A stretch of DNA of 7,927 nucleotides, from contig JAEUVI010000271.1 of the NCBI GenBank assembly GCA_016787105.1, positions 1-7,927 of the forward strand. The letters run 5' to 3'. The translations under genes were made by a program, and so were the position numbers. The stretch comes from Chitinophagaceae bacterium. GTDB lineage: Bacteria > Bacteroidota > Bacteroidia > Chitinophagales > Chitinophagaceae. Shown piece by piece: positions 1 to 5,221 of this stretch. The notes under the pieces are model-generated. The model ran no database searches, was not told the origin of the DNA, and saw only the letters and a program-made list of their open reading frames with translations. Within the stretch, counting starts at the first letter, position 1, and every line of letters starts with the position of its first letter.

Positions 1-410
1 GCCGTGTGTTCTATTCTATGGCCAATGATGGTTTATTGCCAAAAGTATTTTCTGACTTACATCCGAAATTCAGGACACCTTATAAGTCCAATGTGTTGCT
101 GTTTCTATTTGTAGGCACATTTGCTACATTGATTCCGGGTGATATAACAGGAGACCTTACAAGTATTGGTACGCTACTCGCATTTGTACTTGTTTGTGTT
201 GGCATAATCATCATGCGCAAAACTGACCCCAACACGCCACGGCCTTTCAAAACACCGCTGGTGCCATTGGTTCCGATTCTTGGCGTATTGGTTTGTACGG
301 CTATGATTGTATCGCTGGATAACATGACGCTGATGAGTGCATTCGCATGGATGGTGCTGGGATTGATTATATATTTTACATACAGCAAAAACCACAGCAA
401 GCTGAAATAG
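1..410 (+). CDS. APC-family amino acid permease, C-terminal part (5' end outside window)
   Basis: This is the end of an inner-membrane amino acid transporter of the APC superfamily (CAT/YfnA-like, cationic amino acid permease type), which imports amino acids by secondary transport. The frame is already open at base 3 (Arg codon), and the first residues, RVFYSMANDGLLPKVF, match the conserved cytoplasmic loop that follows TM8 in this family, so the 5' part lies upstream of the window. About four hydrophobic segments follow: SNVLLFLFVGTFATLIP, then LTSIGTLLAFVLVCVGIIIM with the charged loop MRKTDPNTPRPFKTP after it, then LVPILGVLVCTAMIVSL, and finally SAFAWMVLGLIIYFTYS. A short basic tail ends at TAG. 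This is the usual end of a 12-14 TM protein. The substrate cannot be told from this part. A strong terminator follows 20 bases after the stop. Confidence 0.9.
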   Translation, partial: RVFYSMANDGLLPKVFSDLHPKFRTPYKSNVLLFLFVGTFATLIPGDITGDLTSIGTLLAFVLVCVGIIIMRKTDPNTPRPFKTPLVPLVPILGVLVCTAMIVSLDNMTLMSAFAWMVLGLIIYFTYSKNHSKLK

Positions 411-430
411 ATTGTCTTTTATGATATAGA

Positions 431-457
431 AAACCGCCTTTTAAAAGGCGGTTTTTC
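431..457 (+). terminator. Rho-independent terminator of the permease gene
   Basis: Bases 431-454 form a perfect 24-base palindrome (AAACCGCCTTTT then AAAAGGCGGTTT) that folds into a GC-rich stem with a TTAA loop. A run of five T at 452-456 follows. It lies 20 bases after the permease stop and before the yebC promoter, so it separates the two transcription units. Confidence 0.88.
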
Positions 458-474
458 ATTTATATCTATCTCCT

Positions 475-482
475 TAAATTTG
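475..482 (+). promoter_or_regulatory. Bacteroidota-type -7 box upstream of yebC
   Basis: TAAATTTG matches the Bacteroidota sigma-A -7 consensus TAnnTTTG exactly. I see no good -33 TTG about 20 bases upstream, only the T-run of the preceding terminator. If transcription starts about 4-5 bases after the box, the yebC mRNA has a leader of about 110 nt. Confidence 0.55.
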
Positions 483-486
483 CAGC

Positions 487-598
487 CCGAAATGCTCCTC
501 GGAGAACAGAACGATTAACGGAGCGTCGCAAGCAAAGATTAACCAGGGAACCGAAGCTGGTTAAAAAAACAAAAACACGAAATAATAAACGAGTTGTA
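487..598 (+). promoter_or_regulatory. Probable yebC 5' leader with hairpin and micro-ORF
   Basis: This is the stretch between the predicted transcription start and the yebC ATG. It holds an 8-codon micro-ORF (492-518, MLLGEQND), the direct repeat GATTAAC at 513-519 and 537-543, and a hairpin with stem AACCAG/CTGGTT at 541-546 and 557-562. An A-rich run leads into the start codon. The A-rich sequence is the usual substitute for a Shine-Dalgarno site in this phylum. No known riboswitch or leader class is recognised. The limits rest on the predicted start site only. Confidence 0.3.
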
Positions 599-1321
599 AT
601 GGGAAGGATATTTGAAGTACGTAAATCAACGATGTTTGCCCGTTGGGACCGGATGGCCAAACAATTTACCCGTATCGGTAAAGAAATTATTATTGCTGTA
701 AAAGCAGGTGGCCCGGATCCAAATTCGAATGCAGCGCTTCGCCGTTGCTTTCAAAATGCACGCAGTGTGGGTATGCCAAAGGATCGTGTGGAAGCAGCTA
801 TCAAAAGAGCGCAGGGTAAGGAACTGGTAAATTATGATGAGATACTGTATGAAGGATATGCACCACATGGCGTGGCGATATTAGTAGAAACAGCGACCGA
901 TAACCATGTACGCACGGTGGCCAATGTAAAATCGCATTTTAATAAAGGCGGTGGCACATTGGGAAACAGTGGCAGCGTAGCGTTCCAGTTTAAAAAAATG
1001 GGTGTGTTTAAATTGAAACCCGAAGGATTAAACACTGATGATCTTGAACTGGAATTAATTGATTTCGGCCTGGAAGAACTCGGTGAAGGAACCGGTGAAA
1101 ATGGTGAAACGATATTAGTGATTCGTGTTGGATTTACCGACTTCGGTAATATGCAAAAAGCGCTGGAAGAAAAAAATATTACGCCGATAAGTGCGGAAGT
1201 AGAATGGATTCCTTCCACTACCGTTCCCGTAAATGATGCACAGGCAGAAGATGTAAGCAAGCTGATTGAAAAACTGGAGCAGGATGAGGATGTGCAAAAG
1301 GTGTTTCACAACATGGGATAA
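599..1321 (+). CDS. yebC: YebC/PmpR (TACO1) family protein
   Basis: This is a 240-residue cytoplasmic protein of the YebC/PmpR/TACO1 family. Members were first described as DNA-binding transcription regulators. More recent work gives YebC/TACO1 a role in translation, helping ribosomes through proline-rich stretches. Which applies here is not visible in the sequence. The family core is clear: RIGKEIIIAVKAGGPDPNSN (about residues 26-45), MPKDRVEAAIKRA, YEGYAPHGVAILVE, TDNHVRTVANV and GTLGNSGSVAFQF, followed by the acidic C-terminal domain ending VQKVFHNMG. The N-terminus MGRIFEVRKSTMFARWDRM replaces the classic GHSKWANIKHRK and is the form I know from Bacteroidota. Length is normal. The frame is open upstream to a TGA at 422-424 but has no ATG, GTG or TTG before 599, so the ATG at 599 is the start. 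It has its own promoter and terminator. Confidence 0.96.
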   Translation: MGRIFEVRKSTMFARWDRMAKQFTRIGKEIIIAVKAGGPDPNSNAALRRCFQNARSVGMPKDRVEAAIKRAQGKELVNYDEILYEGYAPHGVAILVETATDNHVRTVANVKSHFNKGGGTLGNSGSVAFQFKKMGVFKLKPEGLNTDDLELELIDFGLEELGEGTGENGETILVIRVGFTDFGNMQKALEEKNITPISAEVEWIPSTTVPVNDAQAEDVSKLIEKLEQDEDVQKVFHNMG

Positions 1322-1340
1322 GAAATTAAAAGTGAAAATT

Positions 1341-1382
1341 AAAAACCGGGTAAGCGATTATGTAATTGCTTGCCCGGTTTTT
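1341..1382 (+). terminator. Rho-independent terminator of yebC
   Basis: A 15-bp stem pairs 1341-1355 (AAAAACCGGGTAAGC) with 1368-1382 (GCTTGCCCGGTTTTT), with one G-U pair and a 12-base loop. The T-run is the 3' arm end. It begins 19 bases after the yebC stop. The promoter of the next gene starts only 12 bases later. Confidence 0.88.
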
Positions 1383-1394
1383 ATGTTATAGCGG

Positions 1395-1402
1395 TAACTT
1401 TG
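1395..1402 (+). promoter_or_regulatory. -7 box of the DCC-family gene, implying a leaderless mRNA
   Basis: TAACTTTG is an exact TAnnTTTG match and lies 4 bases before the GTG start at 1407. Transcription would begin at or next to the start codon, so no ribosome binding site is expected. A possible -33 TTG sits at 1370-1372, inside the 3' arm of the yebC terminator, with a rather long 22-base spacer. Confidence 0.6.
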
Positions 1403-1406
1403 TGTT

Positions 1407-1808
1407 GTGAATACTGATTATCCGGTTGTTTTATTCGATGGGGTTTGTAACTATTGCAATACAATGGTCAGGTTTGCTATCCGCAATGACAGCAAAGCAC
1501 GGCTAAAATTTTCTCCGCTGCAATCGCAAACAGGTCAGCAATTAAAATCTCAATTCAACATACCGCCGGAAATTGACAGTGTCATTTTTATTGATAATAA
1601 TAAGGCGTACACGTATGCGGATGCTGCAATACGAATCTGCAAATACCTTGACTGGCCGGCAAAAGCGCTTTTTGCATTTATTGTTTTTCCAAAGTTTATC
1701 AGGCAGCCCATTTATAAATGGATAGCAAAAAACCGGTACAAATGGTTCGGAAAAAAAGAAACATGTATGATACCCACGCCTGAAGTAAGGACACGATTTC
1801 TTGAGTAA
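1407..1808 (+). CDS. DCC-family (DUF393) putative thiol-disulfide oxidoreductase
   Basis: This is a 133-residue protein of the DCC family (DUF393), named for a conserved Asp and two Cys. The motif is visible as FDGVCNYC: Asp11, Cys14 and Cys17, a CxxC resembling a thioredoxin-like redox site. Further family marks are FSPLQSQTG near residue 36, DSVIFIDNNKAYTYADAAI in the middle, and YKWFGKKETCMIP near the end with an extra Cys. There is no signal peptide. A hydrophobic stretch at about residues 66-76 (KALFAFIVFPKF) is the usual family feature. Family members are annotated as thiol-disulfide oxidoreductases, but a physiological substrate is not established. GTG at 1407 is the only possible start, because the frame has a TAA at 1395-1397 and no other start codon between. 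Length is normal for the family. Confidence 0.92.
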   Translation: MNTDYPVVLFDGVCNYCNTMVRFAIRNDSKARLKFSPLQSQTGQQLKSQFNIPPEIDSVIFIDNNKAYTYADAAIRICKYLDWPAKALFAFIVFPKFIRQPIYKWIAKNRYKWFGKKETCMIPTPEVRTRFLE

Positions 1809-1855
1809 TTACCTGTTACCGGTAAACTCCCACACGCTAACAGTACTTTATACGA

Positions 1856-1873
1856 AGCCCGGTAGTTCCGGCT
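1856..1873 (+). terminator. Possible weak hairpin terminator after the DCC gene
   Basis: AGCCCGG (1856-1862) can pair with CCGGCT (1868-1873) with one bulged C and a TAGTT loop. The following bases, ATTTCAATTT, are only moderately T-rich. A 10-base palindrome TTACCGGTAA lies upstream at 1816-1825. Both are weak compared with the clear terminators elsewhere in the window. Confidence 0.25.
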
Positions 1874-1968
1874 ATTTCAATTTACTTAACGGGTTATTAT
1901 GTACTATCATAATCCTATAAAAAATTTACAGGGTTGCTTATATTCGGGGTTCATTTTAAAAAAAGAGT

Positions 1969-2466
1969 TTGAAAAAAAGACAAGACTATATTACCTGGGA
2001 CGAGTATTTTATGGGAGTGGCATTGTTATCTGCCAAACGGAGTAAAGACCCCAACACACAGGTGGGCGCCTGTATTGTCAATAATAAAAATAAAATTGTA
2101 GGTGCCGGTTACAATGGTTTACCCACTGGCTTACTGGATGATAATTTTCCCTGGGATAAAGAAGGCGATTTCCTCGATACAAAATATCCCTGGGTATGCC
2201 ATGCCGAATTAAATGCAATTCTGAATAATATTGGCATGGACCTGCATGGTTGTAAAATCTACACAGCGCTCTTTCCATGCAATGAATGCAGCAAAGCAAT
2301 CATTCAATCGGGCATACGCGAAGTCATTTACTTGTCGGACAAATATGCAGGCAACGATATTTTCAAGGCTTCAAAGATCATGCTTGATACTGCAGGCGTC
2401 AGCTACCGGAAAGTATATTCTACGATCACGAGCATCGAACTTTCGTATAATGAATCGGATGTGTGA
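1969..2466 (+). CDS. dCMP/cytidine deaminase-family protein (ComEB-like deoxycytidylate deaminase)
   Basis: This is a 165-residue zinc-dependent deaminase of the deoxycytidylate deaminase (ComEB-like) type. Such enzymes convert dCMP to dUMP in the cytoplasm, feeding thymidylate synthesis. The zinc site is complete: HAE at residues 78-80 (His78 as ligand, Glu80 as proton shuttle) and PCNEC at 103-107 (Cys104 and Cys107 as ligands). The substrate-loop region SKDPNTQVGACIV, GYNGLPTG and the FPWDKEGDFLDTKYPW insert are characteristic of the dCMP deaminase branch. The TTG at 1969 is the only start available: a TAA at 1957-1959 closes the frame upstream, and the next Met (residue 15) would remove the conserved ITWDEYFM. 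A near-match to the -7 box, TATATTCG, lies at 1939-1946. The exact substrate (dCMP or another cytosine or guanine derivative) is inferred from the family. Confidence 0.92.
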   Translation: MKKRQDYITWDEYFMGVALLSAKRSKDPNTQVGACIVNNKNKIVGAGYNGLPTGLLDDNFPWDKEGDFLDTKYPWVCHAELNAILNNIGMDLHGCKIYTALFPCNECSKAIIQSGIREVIYLSDKYAGNDIFKASKIMLDTAGVSYRKVYSTITSIELSYNESDV

Positions 2467-2773
2467 GAACTAGCTCTATAGATTATATAGATTTATAAGA
2501 AGTGTTGATACGCTTCCTGAAGTCATGGCCGGAAATTTCCAGATCTGTATTTGATGTAAAGCCGATAAAGTGTTTTTATTGCTGAATGCCGTTCAGCCTC
2601 CAACCTTGCTGCCAGCTTTTCCATATCTCAAATAATATTATTAACCTTTGATAAAAATGGAAAATTATGACACCTGGCATTTCTTTACGACAGGCGAAAG
2701 CCCGATAGTAACATTAACAAAGATTTCTCCTTTCTTGAATCCTCCTCATTTACCCACTCATTACTTTTAAAGC
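2467..2773 (+). other. Intergenic region without a supported gene
   Basis: This stretch of 307 bases holds no convincing protein gene. Visible elements are a 9-base-period direct repeat TATAGATT at 2477-2484 and 2486-2493, a perfect palindrome GGAAATTTCC at 2531-2540, and a hairpin GCTGAA/TTCAGC at 2581-2597 that has no T-run after it and so is no terminator. A 37-codon open frame runs from ATG 2657 to TAA 2770. A near -7 box (AACCTTTG) precedes it at 2643-2650, but I do not recognise its product. No clear terminator follows the deaminase gene. Confidence 0.5.
2762..2769 (+). promoter_or_regulatory. Probable -7 box of the secreted regulatory-like-domain protein
   Basis: TACTTTTA matches TAnnTTTG except at the last base. 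It is separated by AAGC from the ATG at 2774, the same 4-base spacing seen at 1407 and 3896. It therefore suggests a leaderless mRNA, but the mismatch makes it less certain. Confidence 0.35.
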
Positions 2774-3469
2774 ATGAACCGGCTGATATTTATTTGCACA
2801 ATGTTGCTTCTTACTTCGCTTGTACAAGCGCAATCAACACTCAGCGGTAAGATATATGAAAAAGTAAGTGATTCCATAGTATCAGGTATAAACGTCTGGA
2901 ACAATACTACAAAAGCCTCCGTCCGTTCTGATAAAGAAGGCCGGTACAGCATTGCGGCCAATGAAGGCGATATCATCATCTTTTCAGGTGCGGGTTTTGT
3001 AAATGACACATTGCTGGTTTCTTACGATAAGCTGCTCACACAACAGGATATTACAATGAGTATCCAATTCATTTCTCTCCGTGGAATAAAAGTCAGCAAC
3101 AGCTATTACAAAGATTCCCTGGCACGCCGCAATGAATACAGCAATATCTATAATCAGAAAGGGATCACGGGCGGCAACCGCCCTACAGATGGTGTAGGTG
3201 TAAGCGTGAGCGCATTAAGTTTCTTCTCCTATAAAGCAAAAAAACAAAGGGAGCTGAAACGAAAACTGGAAAAAGATGAAGAAGAGTCATATATCGATTA
3301 TTCATTTCCGGTAGAGATGGTAAAAAATTTCACTAAACTGGAGGGAGACTCACTGCGGCTGTTTATGTACCGCTATCGTCCCTCATATGAATTTTGCCGC
3401 AAAACAGATCGGGCAAACATGCTGGTATATGTAAGTGATAAGCTGAAAGAGTTCCGCAAGCCAGATTAA
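2774..3469 (+). CDS. Secreted protein with carboxypeptidase-regulatory-like domain
   Basis: This 231-residue protein has a clear signal peptide (MNRLIF, then a hydrophobic core, ending SLVQAQ with probable cleavage after Ala19), so it is exported to the periplasm or cell surface. Residues about 22-100 look like a carboxypeptidase-regulatory-like (CarboxypepD_reg) beta-sandwich: LSGKIYEKVSDSIVSGINVW, then VRSDKEGRYSI, GDIIIFSGAGF and an ITMSIQF strand. In Bacteroidota this domain commonly heads TonB-dependent receptors, but here there is no receptor barrel. Instead an Arg/Lys/Glu-rich helix (about 154-172, KAKKQRELKRKLEKDEEES) and a compact C-terminal part ending in FRKPD follow. Such stand-alone proteins are common in the phylum and their role is unknown to me. 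No lipobox Cys is seen at the cleavage site. Confidence 0.85.
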   Translation: MNRLIFICTMLLLTSLVQAQSTLSGKIYEKVSDSIVSGINVWNNTTKASVRSDKEGRYSIAANEGDIIIFSGAGFVNDTLLVSYDKLLTQQDITMSIQFISLRGIKVSNSYYKDSLARRNEYSNIYNQKGITGGNRPTDGVGVSVSALSFFSYKAKKQRELKRKLEKDEEESYIDYSFPVEMVKNFTKLEGDSLRLFMYRYRPSYEFCRKTDRANMLVYVSDKLKEFRKPD

Positions 3470-3538
3470 TTCAATTCTTCTTTCACATCAAAATAGCCTT
3501 CCGTATTTTCCACATCCTAAGATTGGGTAATTGCACTC

Positions 3539-3569
3539 TTGGTGAGCATTGGCAAAGGACATATGTTTG
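3539..3569 (+). promoter_or_regulatory. Complete Bacteroidota-type promoter inside an intergenic region
   Basis: A -33 TTG at 3539-3541 and an exact -7 box TATGTTTG at 3562-3569 are spaced by 20 bases, which fits the Bacteroidota promoter. It is the best-formed promoter in the window, yet no protein gene follows before the terminator at 3712. With the 4-base rule seen at neighbouring genes, transcription would start at 3574. Confidence 0.5.
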
Positions 3570-3573
3570 CATC

Positions 3574-3738
3574 AGAAGTTGATTGATACATCAATCACCA
3601 TAATCCAATATCAACTGAAAGATCTTTACCAAATCCTTTAAAAAACCAATACGCTAACCTGTAAATCCAATATCATTCAACTTCTACTTTTACATTTCTA
3701 ACTTACTATACGCCCTGCTGATAAAGCGGGGCTTTTTA
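3574..3738 (+). ncRNA. Candidate small RNA of about 165 nt
   Basis: The stretch lies between a complete promoter and a Rho-independent terminator and has no ATG-started open frame. Its predicted first 15 bases (3574-3588) are complementary to 3671-3685 at 14 of 15 positions, with one mismatch at 3583/3676. This would close a large loop just ahead of the terminator. The same 5' segment can alternatively fold locally (TGATTGA 3580-3586 with TCAATCA 3591-3597) or pair 7 bases with ATCAACT at 3610-3616, in the first copy of a duplicated 12-base sequence. It resembles no RNA family I know, and the low G+C interior does not look like 6S RNA. A TTG-started 20-codon frame at 3579-3641 is the only coding alternative I see. 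The evidence is structural only. Confidence 0.35.
3712..3737 (+). terminator. Rho-independent terminator not adjacent to any protein gene
   Basis: GCCCTGC (3712-3718) pairs with GCGGGGC (3726-3732), with one G-U pair and a TGATAAA loop. Five T follow at 3733-3737. It lies 243 bases after the nearest upstream stop codon and 159 bases before the next start, which suits the end of a separate short transcript. Confidence 0.75.
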
Positions 3739-3883
3739 TTTCATTTCCTCACAAAGAACATTAGCCGAACAAAAAAGCAGGTCAAACACAGACTCTATCT
3801 ATTTACGACTTAGCGTAAAACTTCCTTTATCCGTTGTTTTCTTTGTCACTTCGCCAGAAACACATTACCAACTCAAATGAGCT

Positions 3884-3891
3884 TATTTTTG
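3884..3891 (+). promoter_or_regulatory. -7 box of the helicase gene, implying a leaderless mRNA
   Basis: TATTTTTG is an exact TAnnTTTG match. CCCC separates it from the ATG at 3896, giving the same 4-base spacing as at the DCC gene. No clear -33 element is seen. The spacing places the transcription start at or next to the start codon. Confidence 0.6.
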
Positions 3892-3895
3892 CCCC

Positions 3896-5221
3896 ATGTC
3901 CAAAACAATTATAGATACAGAGGCTATCCTATCCAGGTTGAATATCAAATCGCTCAATGAAATGCAGTTGGCTGCTATTAAAGCCGCTGAAAAGCAGAAC
4001 AACATCGTGTTATTATCAGCTACCGGTTCTGGTAAGACGCTGGCTTATCTTTTACCACTTGTGAAACTATTAGACCCGGCAAATACAAAATCACAGGCGC
4101 TCATCATTGTTCCTTCCCGTGAACTGGCACTGCAGATAGAATCCGTTTTCAAAAGCATGGGCACCAACCTGAAAGTAACCTGCTGCTACGGTGGCCACCT
4201 GCGCGAAACGGAAGAGAATAACCTGAAGCAACCTCCTGCATTGCTTATCGGTACAGCAGGCCGCCTCGCTGATCATATACGACGCGGCAATATTACTACC
4301 GACAGCATAGAAACACTGGTTCTTGATGAGTTTGATAAATCACTTGAGCTTGGCTTTGTGGAAGAAATGTCTTTTATCATTGGTTCGCTGAAAGGTATTA
4401 ATAAACGCATACTCACTTCTGCAACGGAAGCTGTTGAGATTCCGGAATTCATCGGCATGATCGATCCGGTAAACCTGAATTTCCTGAATGATAATGATGA
4501 AGAAACTGGTCTTGCGATCAAAACAGTAAAAAGTGATGGAAAAGATAAACTGGAAACACTATTCAGGTTAATCTGCATGCTGGGTAACCGCTCCACGATT
4601 ATCTTTTGCAATCACCGTGAATCGGTAGAGCGAACCAGCAGCTACCTGAAAGAAAAAGATATCGTGAATGTATTTTATCATGGTGCACTTGAGCAGCAGG
4701 AACGTGATGCAGCACTGTGCAAGTTCCGAAATGGCACTTCCAACGTATTGGTAACAACCGATCTTGCAGCAAGAGGTTTGGACATCGCCAATATCCGTTA
4801 CATCATACACTATCATTTACCAGCAACCGAAGATGTATTTACACACCGCAATGGCCGCACTGCCCGCATGGATGCAAGCGGCACAGCTATTCTCATTTTA
4901 TCCCCTGATGAAATACTGCCCGCATACATTGACAAAGACATTGAAACGATACAGCTACCTGCAACAGCTACTGTTCCCGATAAACCGCAATGGAGTACAT
5001 TATTTATTGCCGCCGGCAAAAAAGACAAGGTGAACAAGATAGATATCGTTGGTTTTCTTTCCAACCGCGGACACCTGAAAAAAGAAGATATCGGGTTGAT
5101 AGAAGTAAAAGATTTTTTTTCTTTTGTTGCTGTGCGCAAATCAAAAGTGAGCCATACCCTTCAGCAAATCAAAGAACATAAACTGAAGAATAAGAAAGTG
5201 AAGATTGCTGTAGCCAAGTGA
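3896..5221 (+). CDS. dbpA: DEAD-box ATP-dependent RNA helicase with DbpA-type RNA-binding domain
   Basis: This 441-residue cytoplasmic RNA helicase has all core motifs: Q motif (Gln24), motif I ATGSGKT (42-48), Ia PSRELAL (73-79), Ib TAGR (120-123), motif II DEFD (144-147) in place of DEAD, III SAT (175-177), V TDLAARGLDI (288-297) and VI HRNGRTAR (317-324). The C-terminal part (about 367-438: FIAAGKKDKVNKIDIVGFL, EDIGLIEVKDFFSFVAV) matches the DbpA RNA-binding domain. In E. coli DbpA, this domain binds hairpin 92 of 23S rRNA during 50S subunit assembly. Length is close to that of E. coli DbpA (457). By analogy it acts in large-subunit maturation, though rRNA specificity is inferred from the domain alone. 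The ATG at 3896 is set by the -7 box just upstream. The gene stands alone. The Asp-Glu of motif II needed for ATP hydrolysis are kept. Confidence 0.94.
   Translation: MSKTIIDTEAILSRLNIKSLNEMQLAAIKAAEKQNNIVLLSATGSGKTLAYLLPLVKLLDPANTKSQALIIVPSRELALQIESVFKSMGTNLKVTCCYGGHLRETEENNLKQPPALLIGTAGRLADHIRRGNITTDSIETLVLDEFDKSLELGFVEEMSFIIGSLKGINKRILTSATEAVEIPEFIGMIDPVNLNFLNDNDEETGLAIKTVKSDGKDKLETLFRLICMLGNRSTIIFCNHRESVERTSSYLKEKDIVNVFYHGALEQQERDAALCKFRNGTSNVLVTTDLAARGLDIANIRYIIHYHLPATEDVFTHRNGRTARMDASGTAILILSPDEILPAYIDKDIETIQLPATATVPDKPQWSTLFIAAGKKDKVNKIDIVGFLSNRGHLKKEDIGLIEVKDFFSFVAVRKSKVSHTLQQIKEHKLKNKKVKIAVAK

Larger units (their letters stand above)
3470..3895 (+). other. Intergenic region holding a candidate small RNA
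   Basis: This stretch of 426 bases has no supported protein gene. It contains a promoter-like site (3539-3569), an imperfect long-range inverted repeat (3574-3588 with 3671-3685), the 12-base direct repeat AATCCAATATCA (3602-3613 and 3664-3675) and a good terminator (3712-3737). After the terminator come a small hairpin, TTTACG/CGTAAA at 3802-3807 and 3814-3819, and the -7 box of the helicase gene. No terminator is seen directly after the stop at 3469. Confidence 0.6.

Noticed and set aside
541..562. Terminator hairpin ahead of yebC
   Set aside because: The stem is followed by A, not T, on the + strand. On the - strand the T-run precedes the stem instead of following it, so it fails as a terminator in either direction.
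425..598. N-terminal extension of YebC
   Set aside because: The frame is open but contains no ATG, GTG or TTG. The predicted transcript starts at about 487, and the known family N-terminus begins at the ATG at 599.
832..1260. 142-residue open frame on the - strand
   Set aside because: It is antisense to yebC, Ser/Pro-rich with no recognisable domain, and has no promoter. yebC codes on the + strand with strong family similarity.
2581..2597. Terminator of the deaminase gene
   Set aside because: The hairpin GCTGAA/TTCAGC has its T-rich run before it, not after it, and lies 115 bases past the stop.
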